A stretch of 7,179 bases of DNA from Sulfuriferula multivorans. GTDB taxonomy: Bacteria; Pseudomonadota; Gammaproteobacteria; Burkholderiales; Thiobacillaceae. The position numbers and the translations under genes were made by a program. The stretch covers positions 1 through 7,179 of the forward strand of contig JAAFGW010000142.1 in the NCBI GenBank assembly GCA_010365175.1. Direction: 5' to 3'. The notes under the pieces were generated by a model. It had not been told where the DNA came from, made no database searches, and saw only the letters and a program-made list of their open reading frames with translations. Below, in pieces: positions 1-6,224 of this stretch (its first letter is position 1; each line of letters opens with the position of its first letter).

Positions 1-251
1 TGTTTTTCTTCCGTGATTGCCTGCTGATGTGCACGCTCAACTTCGCGCTTGCGCTCTATGGCTTCTCTGGCCTCTTGTTCCTCAAGCCGCTCACGCGCTT
101 TTTTAATATCAGCCTGAAGCTGTGCGCCGGTCTGACGAATGCGTTCGCCTGCAGCAGCCAAGCTGTCTTCAGATTCCGCAGCGTAGGCACTCAAAGATAG
201 AAAGCTGGAAAAAGTGGCAACAACCGCCAGCACTAATAAATCAGATTTCAC
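1..251 (-). CDS. Secreted coiled-coil-like protein of unknown function, N-terminal part (cut by window edge)
   Basis: The frame opens at a GTG (249-251) preceded by a good ribosome binding site (GAGGAG, about 6 bases upstream) and stays open to the left edge, giving 83 codons. Residues 1-25 look like a Sec signal peptide: short basic start (VKSD), hydrophobic run LLVLAVVATF, then SAYAA as a likely cleavage site. After that the chain is almost entirely charged and helical, rich in E, K, R, Q and A (for example KKARERLEEQEAREAIERKR), with no Pro or Gly breaks, as in a periplasmic coiled coil. I do not recognise the family. The gene follows clpA on the same strand, 158 bases downstream of its stop, so it probably has its own promoter, though I could not pick one out. 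The frame, signal peptide and RBS are seen; the location is inferred. Confidence 0.65.
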   Translation of the reverse strand, partial: MKSDLLVLAVVATFSSFLSLSAYAAESEDSLAAAGERIRQTGAQLQADIKKARERLEEQEAREAIERKREVERAHQQAITEEK

Positions 252-362
252 CGCAATCTCCTCACGTTAGTAGGTTCACTAGCCTGTGCACATTTAGCTG
301 TTTTTTTATCCTGTTCATCCAGAACACAGGCATAAAGAACAACAAGAACGAAATGGCACTAG

Positions 363-381
363 CCGTTAGAAACACTAACGG
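363..381 (-). terminator. Stem-loop after clpA, possible transcript end
   Basis: A perfect 7-bp inverted repeat, CCGTTAG / CTAACGG with a 5-base loop, lies 28 bases after the clpA stop codon. On the minus strand it is followed by a T-rich but interrupted stretch, not a clean U-tract. It may mark the 3' end of the clpSA mRNA, but it is not a textbook intrinsic terminator. The rest of 252-409 is AT-rich and shows no other convincing feature. Confidence 0.35.
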
Positions 382-409
382 TCAAAGATGTAAGAATCTT
401 TACGAAGAA

Positions 410-2668
410 TTACGCGGGCACCGCTTCTTCGAACTCCAGTGAAACTTTGTCATCGGCACCCATTGCGATGGTTACACGCCCGCCATTAGCCAGTTTTCCG
501 AAAAGTAACTCGTCTGCCAGCGCCTTACGGATAGTGTCCTGGATCAGGCGCGCCATGGGCCGAGCACCCATTAATGGATCGAAGCCATGCTTGGCAAGAT
601 AAGCCTTGAGCTCATCGGTAAAGACGGCTTCAACCTTTTTCTCATGCAATTGCTCTTCCAGCTGCATCAGGAATTTATCCACAACTTGCAGGATCACCGA
701 CTCGGTCAAGGAGGCAAACGGAATGATCGCGTCCAGACGGTTACGGAACTCCGGTGTAAACATGCGCTTGATTTCACCCATTTCATCACCGCTTTCACGC
801 GAATTGGAGAATCCGATGTTTGATTTGTTGAGCATTTCAGCACCCGCGTTAGTGGTCATCACCAGCACCACGTTGCGGAAATCGGCCTTGCGACCATTAG
901 TGTCGGTCAGCGTGCCGTGATCCATCACCTGCAACAGCACGTTGAATATATCCGGATGCGCCTTTTCAACTTCATCCAGCAAAATCACGGCATAAGGGTG
1001 TTTGGTCACCGCCTCTGTCAGCAACCCGCCCTGGTCGAATCCCACGTAACCCGGAGGTGCACCAATCAGTCGCGACACCGCGTGACGCTCCATGTACTCG
1101 GACATGTCAAAGCGAATCAGTTCAACGCCAAGAACATAGGCCAACTGACGTGCGACTTCGGTTTTTCCAACGCCGGTCGGGCCTGAGAACAAAAAGTTTC
1201 CTATTGGCTTGAGCGGATCACCCAACCCGCTGCGCGACATCTTGATCGCTGTTGCCAGCGCCTCAATCGCCTTATCCTGCCCGTATACCACCGCTTTCAG
1301 GTCACGATCCAGTGTTTTGAGCGAACTTCTATCGTCGGATGAGACCGTCTTGGGCGGGATACGCGCAATCTTGGCAATAATGTCTTCGATCTCGCGGGGG
1401 GTAATGGTCTTCCGTTGCTTGGATTTCGGCAAGATACGCTGCGCTGCACCTGCTTCGTCGATTACATCGATTGCCTTGTCGGGTAGATGGCGGTCATTAA
1501 TATAGCGTGCTGACAGCTGCGCCGCAGTAGTCAATGCCGCAGCCGTGTACTTAACGCCATGATGGTCCTCAAACCGCGTTTTCAGGCCGCGCAGGATCTC
1601 AACGGTTTCGCTAACAGACGGCTCAGGCACGTCCACCTTCTGAAAACGTCGTGACAAGGCATGGTCTTTTTCGAAAATGCCGCGATATTCGGTGTACGTC
1701 GTAGCGCCTATGCAACGCAGCTGCCCGGATGACAGCGCTGGCTTCAGCAGATTGGAGGCATCGAGCGTGCCCCCCGAGGCCGCGCCTGCACCAATCAGGG
1801 TGTGAATTTCATCGATGAACAGAATTGCATTGGGACTCTCTGCCAACTGCTTCAGCACGCCTTTCAGACGTTGTTCGAAGTCGCCCCGGTATTTGGTTCC
1901 GGCCAGCAAAGCGCCCATGTCCAACGAATATACGATGCTTCCCTCAAGGATTTCGGGCACTGATCCTTCAATAATTCGGCGCGCCAGCCCCTCGGCAATG
2001 GCGGTTTTACCCACGCCCGCCTCACCCACTAACAAGGGATTGTTCTTGCGCCGGCGACACAAGGTCTGGATCACGCGTGTCAGTTCCTGGTCGCGCCCGA
2101 TCAGCGGGTCGATCTTGCCTGCCAACGCTTGCGTGTTCAGGTTCTGCGCAAAGCTGTCCAAGGGGGAAGTCGAAGGAGATTCCGAGCTCGTTTCGGCTGT
2201 CTCATCTGAGCGCAACGGCTCACTTTGTGGGGTTTTGGAGATGCCGTGGGAAATGAAATTGACAATATCGAGCCGGGTCACGCCCTGCTGACCCAGGAAA
2301 TACACCGCATGCGAATCTTTTTCACCAAACACCGCCACCAGCACATTGGCGCCAGTCACTTCTTTTTTACCTGACGACTGCACGTGCAGGATAGCGCGCT
2401 GAATCACGCGCTGAAAGCCTAGTGTGGGCTGTGTGTCGATTTCGCTATCGCCCTCACCTTCCACTCTGGGGGTGTGCTCATCGATGAATTTGGCGAGTTG
2501 CTCGCGCATGGTCTCGATGTTGGCGCCGCAGGCATGCAACACTTCGATAGCGGAGGGGTTGTCCAGCATCGCCAACAGCAGATGTTCCACCGAAATAAAT
2601 TCGTGGCGCTTCTGTCGCGCATCCATGAACGCCATGTGCAGCGTTACTTCAAGTTCCTGGGCAATCAT
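410..2668 (-). CDS. clpA: ClpA, ATP-dependent unfoldase subunit of the ClpAP protease
   Basis: A hexameric AAA+ unfoldase of the Hsp100 family that threads proteins into the ClpP peptidase in the cytoplasm. At 752 aa it is close to the E. coli length (758). Domains in order: Clp N-domain (about 1-145, the ClpS docking domain), a Ser/Thr/Glu-rich linker (about 146-172), AAA+ D1 with Walker A GEAGVGKT (215-222), pore loop KYRG (259-262), Walker B ILFIDE (282-287) and arginine pair R340-R341, then D2 with Walker A GPTGVGKT (496-503), pore loop GYVG (540-543), Walker B VILLDE (561-566) and sensor region FRNR (641-644). The ClpP-docking loop reads IGF (618-620) where E. coli has IGL, a conservative change. 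All catalytic motifs are intact. The start is fixed by a perfect GGAGG 8 bases upstream, inside the end of clpS. The intact IGF loop predicts a ClpP partner, which lies outside the window. Confidence 0.97.
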   Translation of the reverse strand: MIAQELEVTLHMAFMDARQKRHEFISVEHLLLAMLDNPSAIEVLHACGANIETMREQLAKFIDEHTPRVEGEGDSEIDTQPTLGFQRVIQRAILHVQSSGKKEVTGANVLVAVFGEKDSHAVYFLGQQGVTRLDIVNFISHGISKTPQSEPLRSDETAETSSESPSTSPLDSFAQNLNTQALAGKIDPLIGRDQELTRVIQTLCRRRKNNPLLVGEAGVGKTAIAEGLARRIIEGSVPEILEGSIVYSLDMGALLAGTKYRGDFEQRLKGVLKQLAESPNAILFIDEIHTLIGAGAASGGTLDASNLLKPALSSGQLRCIGATTYTEYRGIFEKDHALSRRFQKVDVPEPSVSETVEILRGLKTRFEDHHGVKYTAAALTTAAQLSARYINDRHLPDKAIDVIDEAGAAQRILPKSKQRKTITPREIEDIIAKIARIPPKTVSSDDRSSLKTLDRDLKAVVYGQDKAIEALATAIKMSRSGLGDPLKPIGNFLFSGPTGVGKTEVARQLAYVLGVELIRFDMSEYMERHAVSRLIGAPPGYVGFDQGGLLTEAVTKHPYAVILLDEVEKAHPDIFNVLLQVMDHGTLTDTNGRKADFRNVVLVMTTNAGAEMLNKSNIGFSNSRESGDEMGEIKRMFTPEFRNRLDAIIPFASLTESVILQVVDKFLMQLEEQLHEKKVEAVFTDELKAYLAKHGFDPLMGARPMARLIQDTIRKALADELLFGKLANGGRVTIAMGADDKVSLEFEEAVPA

Positions 2669-2977
2669 CTAACTTTCCTCCATCGTGCATTGCAGCGGAT
2701 GCTGATGCTGCCGTGCGAAATCCATGACCTGCTCTACCTTGGTATGAGCGATATCTTTAGGATAGACCCCACACACGCCTACACCCTCAGTATGCACTTT
2801 GAGCATGATTTGTGTCGCTCGTTCTTGATCGATGCCGAAAAACTTTTTAAGGACCAGCACCACGAATTCCATCGGGGTGTAGTCGTCATTCAGCAGCAAA
2901 ACCTTGAACAAGGGCGGCGGCTTGACTTTAGCCGCGACCGGTTCCAGTAGGGTACTGCTTTCTTTCTTGGTTGCCAT
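2669..2977 (-). CDS. clpS: ClpS, N-degron adaptor for ClpAP
   Basis: A small cytoplasmic adaptor that binds proteins carrying destabilising N-terminal residues and hands them to ClpA; it also redirects ClpAP away from other substrates. At 102 aa it is a typical length. After a flexible, Lys-rich N-terminal tail (about 1-22, needed in the family for delivery), the core contains the signature LLNDDYTPMEFVV (28-40). This supplies the pocket residues N30, D31 and the gatekeeper-type M36, with H62 in the MLKVHTEG segment. CGVYP (69-73) is also characteristic. All N-degron pocket residues expected from the family are present, so it should be functional. Its TAG stop directly abuts the clpA ATG, so the two are almost certainly translated from one message. 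No clear Shine-Dalgarno precedes its ATG; a hairpin sits 6 bases upstream. Confidence 0.96.
   Translation of the reverse strand: MATKKESSTLLEPVAAKVKPPPLFKVLLLNDDYTPMEFVVLVLKKFFGIDQERATQIMLKVHTEGVGVCGVYPKDIAHTKVEQVMDFARQHQHPLQCTMEES
2677..2681 (-). promoter_or_regulatory. Ribosome binding site of clpA inside clpS
   Basis: A perfect GGAGG lies in the last codons of clpS, 8 bases before the clpA ATG. Because the clpS stop codon touches this ATG, clpA translation is probably coupled to, or reinforced by, ribosomes finishing clpS. This site decides the clpA start. Confidence 0.85.
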
Positions 2978-2983
2978 AGCCCG

Positions 2984-3009
2984 AATAAGCCCGATTTACA
3001 GGCCTTATT
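2984..3009 (-). promoter_or_regulatory. Leader hairpin next to the clpS start codon
   Basis: An inverted repeat of 9 positions with one mismatch (AATAAGGCC / GGGCTTATT in minus-strand reading, 8-base loop) ends 6 bases before the clpS ATG. The GGGC in its 3' arm is among the few purine-rich bases available for ribosome binding, so folding could limit clpS translation. The repeat is seen; the regulatory role is inferred. Confidence 0.35.
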
Positions 3010-3070
3010 TTGAAGTGATATCGGTATTTTTCAAGCCTGCCCGAAGTAGGGCTTAAAAAATAAAGTGGGT

Positions 3071-3131
3071 GTAAACACATAAACCGGCCGCGACAACCCT
3101 GCTGAAAAGCAGCTACCGGCCATGTGTTTAC
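3071..3131. repeat. 61-bp multi-helix palindromic element upstream of clpS
   Basis: The ends are a perfect 10-bp inverted repeat (GTAAACACAT at 3071-3080, ATGTGTTTAC at 3122-3131). Inside are a second short helix (CCGG 3084-3087 with CCGG 3116-3119, or the alternative GGCCG 3086-3090 with CGGCC 3117-3121) and an inner hairpin of 5 bp, CTGCT / AGCAG (3099-3103, 3108-3112), closed on the plus strand by a GAAA (GNRA-type) tetraloop. Three nested helices in 61 bases are unlikely by chance. On the minus strand a T-rich run follows (ACCCACTTTATTTTTT) but starts about 7 bases away, so this is at best a weak terminator. It could be an extragenic palindromic repeat, a leader structure for clpS (94 bases upstream) or a small RNA on either strand. 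Confidence 0.5.
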
Positions 3132-3202
3132 TGGGGATACGTGCGCTTATCTTAAGACCGAAATCGCGAAACAAATATTTTAATCAACGTCCTTGCTCGA
3201 GA

Positions 3203-3237
3203 CGACCCCGGAGGATTTGAACCTATGTCCGGGGTCG
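3203..3237 (-). terminator. Strong 10-bp hairpin after the protease gene, apex like a tRNA T-loop
   Basis: A perfect GC-rich 10-bp inverted repeat, CGACCCCGGA (3203-3212) and TCCGGGGTCG (3228-3237), lies 24 bases after the protease stop. On the minus strand the apical part contains GGTTCAAATCC (3213-3223), identical in form to a tRNA T-arm. No U-tract follows, so if it ends or protects the protease mRNA it is not a standard intrinsic terminator. No complete tRNA can be folded here. Confidence 0.4.
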
Positions 3238-3261
3238 CGCTTAACCACGGGCTCTGCAAAA

Positions 3262-4140
3262 CTAGCCTTTGGCCCTGACACGCACCGCGGCACCCACCAG
3301 TCCCATTCCCACCAACATCATCGCCCAGGTGCCGGGCTCAGGTACGGGTGCGGCCATCTGCTCGTTAATCCAGGGGATATAGGACGACACGATGGTGCCG
3401 CCCCCGATTGGACCGCCTGATTGTGAAGTCCCGTTGAAGTTAGCTATGCCCGCGATTTGCCATTGTCCACCGACAGAAATAAACACCGGGCTACCCGAAT
3501 CACCACCGGTATACCCGGCCTCGATTCCTGCACCCAGTGACCCGCCGCCATACGAATTGGGGCTGCCGGTGCTGTCGTAATCGAAAACATAGACTTCTTC
3601 GATATTGTTTGAGGGGTTATTACTGTCATCATCATTCAGCACCCGATCAACAACATTCTGACCCACCTTTTTGACTGTGGAACCTGTTCCGCCATATCCG
3701 ACCAGGGTAATCGTCCGGCCACTCAAGCTGCCGTTATACAGGTCGTATCCCACCACCCCCGTAATCGGGGCGTTCAAGGTCACGACCGCCAAGTCATCGT
3801 GCCAGACACCATCAAAACCTGGCGTGGTCCCGGTATACCCGGTGTAGACGCTGATCGAGGAGGCTTTTAGCGTCTGCGAATAGCTACCCGCATTGAGCGA
3901 GAAACTGACATTTCCGGCCGAACTCACCTGCCCTGCCACCACGTGTGCAGCGGTCAGCACGTGCGTGCTATCCAGCATCACACCAGAAAAAACGCTGTTA
4001 TTAATGGTGATTGCGCCGACTCCGGCCCAAGGTGAATCAGCTGTGTTTGGATCGATACTGCCGCCCACCAAAGCAAGTGTGGACGTACTGCTTAGCGCTG
4101 CAACCATTGCGAGCGCGATCTGCTTCTCATTGATCTTCAT
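3262..4140 (-). CDS. Secreted trypsin-fold serine protease with PEP-CTERM sorting tail
   Basis: The start is ATG 4138-4140 (292 aa), chosen for the strong GGAGGGGG upstream and because the signal peptide begins here; a longer frame from 4188 adds 16 residues unlike a signal sequence. Residues 1-23 form a Sec signal ending TLA. The predicted mature end is LVGG (24-27), like the IVGG N-terminus of active trypsins. The S1 triad is visible: H66 in TAAH, D116 in DDLAVV, S215 in GGDSGSP. The residue matching trypsin Asp189 is Gly, so Lys/Arg specificity is not expected. The whole chain has no cysteine, so no disulfides. The C-terminus carries VPEP (266-269), a hydrophobic segment and a basic end (RVRAKG), the PEP-CTERM signal that an exosortase recognises and cuts. 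It is probably exported and surface-attached or released. Substrate unknown; no exosortase is in the window. Confidence 0.9.
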   Translation of the reverse strand: MKINEKQIALAMVAALSSTSTLALVGGSIDPNTADSPWAGVGAITINNSVFSGVMLDSTHVLTAAHVVAGQVSSAGNVSFSLNAGSYSQTLKASSISVYTGYTGTTPGFDGVWHDDLAVVTLNAPITGVVGYDLYNGSLSGRTITLVGYGGTGSTVKKVGQNVVDRVLNDDDSNNPSNNIEEVYVFDYDSTGSPNSYGGGSLGAGIEAGYTGGDSGSPVFISVGGQWQIAGIANFNGTSQSGGPIGGGTIVSSYIPWINEQMAAPVPEPGTWAMMLVGMGLVGAAVRVRAKG

Positions 4141-4144
4141 GGTT

Positions 4145-4152
4145 CCCCCTCC
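4145..4152 (-). promoter_or_regulatory. Ribosome binding site that fixes the protease start
   Basis: GGAGGGGG lies 4 bases (core GGAGG 7 bases) before ATG 4138-4140. The upstream in-frame ATG at 4186-4188 has no comparable site, so this motif decides the start. Confidence 0.8.
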
Positions 4153-4212
4153 GGGATTGTTTTTAGAAGTGGGTACGTCTTGGCGCACTCGTATTCTCCA
4201 GGCAACTTTTGT

Positions 4213-4240
4213 ACTATAAGAGCTAAACCCTTAAAAACAA
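4213..4240 (-). promoter_or_regulatory. Candidate sigma-70-type promoter of the protease gene
   Basis: On the minus strand a TATAGT -10 box (4213-4218, 5 of 6 to consensus) follows a weak -35 TTGTTT (4235-4240) at 16-base spacing. It would start transcription near 4206, giving a leader of about 65 bases. I looked for a sigma-54 box, reported for some PEP-CTERM genes, and saw none. Confidence 0.4.
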
Positions 4241-4336
4241 TGCATTAGAAAATCACGCGCTTGAACACGTAAAGAAATCCGACACTTAGCGGTCAGGCTT
4301 TCCTTAGAAACAGCGTGTAAAATACCTTTTGAGCGC

Positions 4337-4579
4337 TTATTTCTTCCGGCGTGTTTCCGAACAGCGAATGATTTCCTTGCTTGTTTTCAATTCCAGGCAT
4401 TGGCGCAGGTCGCCACTGGGCAATACTTTCTGCTTGCTGTTGACCACGTGGTAATGGGCCGGCGAGTCGTCTGGAGCTGCACCGCTGGGCTCGGGTGCCA
4501 TGACCGGTTCAGCTTCGCCGGCGGCCATGGCCACACTAACCACACACACAAAAGGCAGGATCAATAAACCGATTTTCAT
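4337..4579 (-). CDS. Small secreted protein of unknown function with two cysteines
   Basis: An 80-aa protein with a clear Sec signal peptide: MKIG, then the hydrophobic run LLILPFVCVVSVAMA, with cleavage likely after A19. A Pro/Ala/Glu-rich linker (about 20-40) follows, then a compact, charged C-terminal part (about 42-80) in which C61 and C73 stand 12 positions apart in the pattern CLELK...IIRC and may form a disulfide. I do not recognise a named family and assign no function. The ribosome binding site is weak (AGAG, about 7 bases upstream). It stands alone, 196 bases upstream of the protease gene on the same strand; a candidate protease promoter lies between them, so co-transcription is not required. 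The signal peptide and sensible composition support a real gene. Confidence 0.75.
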   Translation of the reverse strand: MKIGLLILPFVCVVSVAMAAGEAEPVMAPEPSGAAPDDSPAHYHVVNSKQKVLPSGDLRQCLELKTSKEIIRCSETRRKK

Positions 4580-4605
4580 ACGATTTCTCTGAATATAACT
4601 ACGCC

Positions 4606-4630
4606 AAAAAAAAGCCTGATGCGAAGGGCC
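4606..4630 (-). terminator. T8 run with weak stem between the MOSC gene and the small secreted gene
   Basis: On the minus strand a run of eight T (4606-4613) follows GGCC...GGCT, which can form only a 3-4 bp stem. It is placed where the upstream transcript would be expected to end, but the stem is weak. The remaining bases 4580-4705 show no gene. A TATATT box (4591-4596) lies too near the next ATG to be a convincing promoter. Confidence 0.25.
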
Positions 4631-4705
4631 AGCCAGCCAACATCCTGATCATACTCAGCATCAAGAACACACGATAAGCATTTGAAAAAACTGGATCGCC
4701 AAACT

Positions 4706-5257
4706 TTAAGCCAGCCCCCGTTCGCAACGCAGCACGTCGTTCAATCGAATCAAGCCACCGACCAGAATGCGTGCATTGACGCCGCCATGACCCCGCATTG
4801 CGTTATAGCCGCCCGGCCCCAAAACCGCTTCCATGCGCGAGCAGGGTGCGCAATGTCCTGTCACCTCCAGCATCACCTCGGCGCCAAGCCGCAACACCAG
4901 AGACTGATCACGAAACAAGGCATGCGCTGCCAACAGATTGAGCCCCGATACCACCAAATTGCGGCGCAGCCCGGCTGCATCGATACGCGGCTGTCCCATC
5001 CATGCCGCCAATAGCGGCAGATGCTCGGCCTGGATCAACGTGATTTGTCGCGAGCCCCCTTCCACGCGATTACGTGAGGAGGTTGCGTAGTGATCCCCTT
5101 CCAGTCCGCACGCTGCAATCGCCAGCGCCTGTTCGACCGGCTGCACCTCGCCTCGTCGCTGGGGACGCAGAAAAATAGCGTCGATCTTGCCATTGCGGGG
5201 AAACTGGCGCGACAACTCGCGCAAGTCCGGTGTCTCCATGCCTGTCGCTAATTCCAT
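4706..5257 (-). CDS. MOSC-domain protein
   Basis: A single-domain MOSC protein (183 aa), the fold shared with the C-terminus of molybdenum cofactor sulfurases and with YiiM/YcbX proteins, which handle sulfur or act in reduction of N-hydroxylated compounds. Family marks seen: GLEGDHY (51-57), the basic segment RRNLVVSGLNL (98-108), a cysteine pair CAPC (136-139) at the place where MOSC proteins carry their conserved Cys, and a glycine-rich GHGGV (156-160). It is probably cytoplasmic; no signal peptide is visible. The start at 5257 has AAGG about 6 bases upstream; a second ATG six codons in lacks a clear site. It begins 30 bases after the stop of the nuclease gene upstream on the same strand, which suggests one transcript. 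The exact substrate cannot be read from sequence. Confidence 0.85.
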   Translation of the reverse strand: MELATGMETPDLRELSRQFPRNGKIDAIFLRPQRRGEVQPVEQALAIAACGLEGDHYATSSRNRVEGGSRQITLIQAEHLPLLAAWMGQPRIDAAGLRRNLVVSGLNLLAAHALFRDQSLVLRLGAEVMLEVTGHCAPCSRMEAVLGPGGYNAMRGHGGVNARILVGGLIRLNDVLRCERGLA

Positions 5258-5287
5258 GATTAACCTTGTCAGCCCTGCCTTGAGTAA

Positions 5288-6121
5288 TCAGACCCTGCGT
5301 CTGCCCTCGCACTCCGGATACCGCATGCAACACCAATATGTCTTGCCAGCATGCTTGCCACTTTTGGCTTTACGTAAGCTCATTCGGCCTTGGCATTCAG
5401 GGCAGAACGGTGCACCCGACGTCACCGCGTTAAGCGGGCCCAAGCCGGCTTTTCCGGGAACCGTCACCCCATGTATCAGTGCATGAAGCGACTTGCCATC
5501 CAGCAAATCGATGTGATGGCTGCTGGCAAATGCCTGCGCTTCATCGGTGAACAGACCCGATGTCACCACATACCCGCCATTGGCACCTTGGGCTGTCATC
5601 ACGTCATTGAGCTCGCGTACAGTGTTGACGCCCACCTTGATGGCACGCCACTGCTTGCACTGCACCAGAAAGGTCTTGTCCTGCTGCTTCAAGACCAGAT
5701 GAAAATCGCTATCGGAGCCGCCGCCCGTCTTGGTCACCGAATAACCCTTGCGCCGAAAAGACTCACCCACCAAGGTCTCGAACTGCCGCCAGGTCATTGC
5801 GTTTAGCGCACCCCACTCTGCGCGGGTTGCTACACCACCCGGATTTATCTCACTCCTGTAACGCCCATAAACCGACACGACCGCGCCCAGCAAAAAAAAC
5901 GCGGGCACCAGATACTGGCCCAACATTGCCAGCGAGTTCAGTAAAATCGGACTATCTGCGCCGCCCAGTATTCCCGGTTGCGACCCCGCCGTTACCTCGG
6001 GGCTGGCCATGCTGTGCAGCATCAAATAGGCAGCCAGCGCCAACATGGCCCCTGCCCACCAAGGCAGCTTGCTAATCAGCGCAAGTAAATTTTCAAAGCG
6101 GCTGTGTGTACGACGAGCCAT
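5288..6121 (-). CDS. Membrane-anchored Mrr-like endonuclease with C-terminal topoisomerase-type zinc ribbon
   Basis: At 277 aa with three parts. Two hydrophobic segments (about 22-38 and 64-86) anchor it in the inner membrane; the basic N-terminus (MARRTHSR) suggests both ends face the cytoplasm. Residues about 105-220 form an Mrr_cat PD-(D/E)xK nuclease fold: WRQFETLVGESFRRKGY, then TGGGSDSDF with catalytic D139 (or D137), and VQCKQW supplying Q154 and K156, so the active site looks intact. The C-terminus has CPEC (240-243) and a CC...YPEC group (264-265, C271), a zinc ribbon like those after bacterial topoisomerase I. Mrr-like proteins cut DNA, often modified DNA, but this membrane-bound subgroup has no settled role that I know of; defence or processing of incoming DNA is inference. 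CAGGAA about 5 bases upstream supports the ATG at 6121. Confidence 0.88.
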   Translation of the reverse strand: MARRTHSRFENLLALISKLPWWAGAMLALAAYLMLHSMASPEVTAGSQPGILGGADSPILLNSLAMLGQYLVPAFFLLGAVVSVYGRYRSEINPGGVATRAEWGALNAMTWRQFETLVGESFRRKGYSVTKTGGGSDSDFHLVLKQQDKTFLVQCKQWRAIKVGVNTVRELNDVMTAQGANGGYVVTSGLFTDEAQAFASSHHIDLLDGKSLHALIHGVTVPGKAGLGPLNAVTSGAPFCPECQGRMSLRKAKSGKHAGKTYWCCMRYPECEGRRRV

Positions 6122-6139
6122 AGGGTTCCTGAAATGTGT

Positions 6140-6168
6140 TTGAGATTGGGCCTGCGCCCACCTATTTT
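6140..6168 (+). promoter_or_regulatory. Tentative promoter toward the msrA-like gene, with a palindrome in its spacer
   Basis: TTGAGA (6140-6145, 5 of 6 to the -35 consensus) and TATTTT (6163-6168, 4 of 6 to the -10) are spaced by exactly 17 bases. The spacer contains TGGGC-CTGC-GCCCA, a possible operator. The leader would be long, about 220 bases, which weakens the call. Confidence 0.25.
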
Positions 6169-6224
6169 TGGAGCTTGGTTTTCACGGAATGATTCAGCGT
6201 GCGGTCAACGAATTCTAATTCGAA

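Noticed and set aside
289..307. TGTGCACA palindrome followed by a T7 run on the plus strand, as a terminator
   Set aside because: The palindrome has no loop and stands apart from the T-run, and no plus-strand gene lies upstream to be terminated.
1815..2950. Plus-strand open frames opposite clpA and clpS (1815-2291 and 2474-2950)
   Set aside because: They lie antisense to fully conserved coding sequence, show no domain features and no start signals.
3029..3035. CTTGAAA on the minus strand upstream of clpS, as in a sigma-32 heat-shock -35 box
   Set aside because: No CCCCAT-like -10 box occurs at the required spacing, and the best sigma-70 -10 (AAAATA) is poor.
3071..3131. Integron attC site
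   Set aside because: The ends lack the RYYYAAC/GTTRRRY core sites, and no integrase or cassette structure is nearby.
4141..4188. A 16-residue upstream extension of the protease from ATG 4186-4188
   Set aside because: The extension is polar and would sit before the signal peptide; the strong GGAGG lies before the internal ATG at 4140.
5390..5806. A 138-aa plus-strand frame opposite the nuclease gene
   Set aside because: It is a shadow of the Mrr-like coding sequence with no recognisable protein character.
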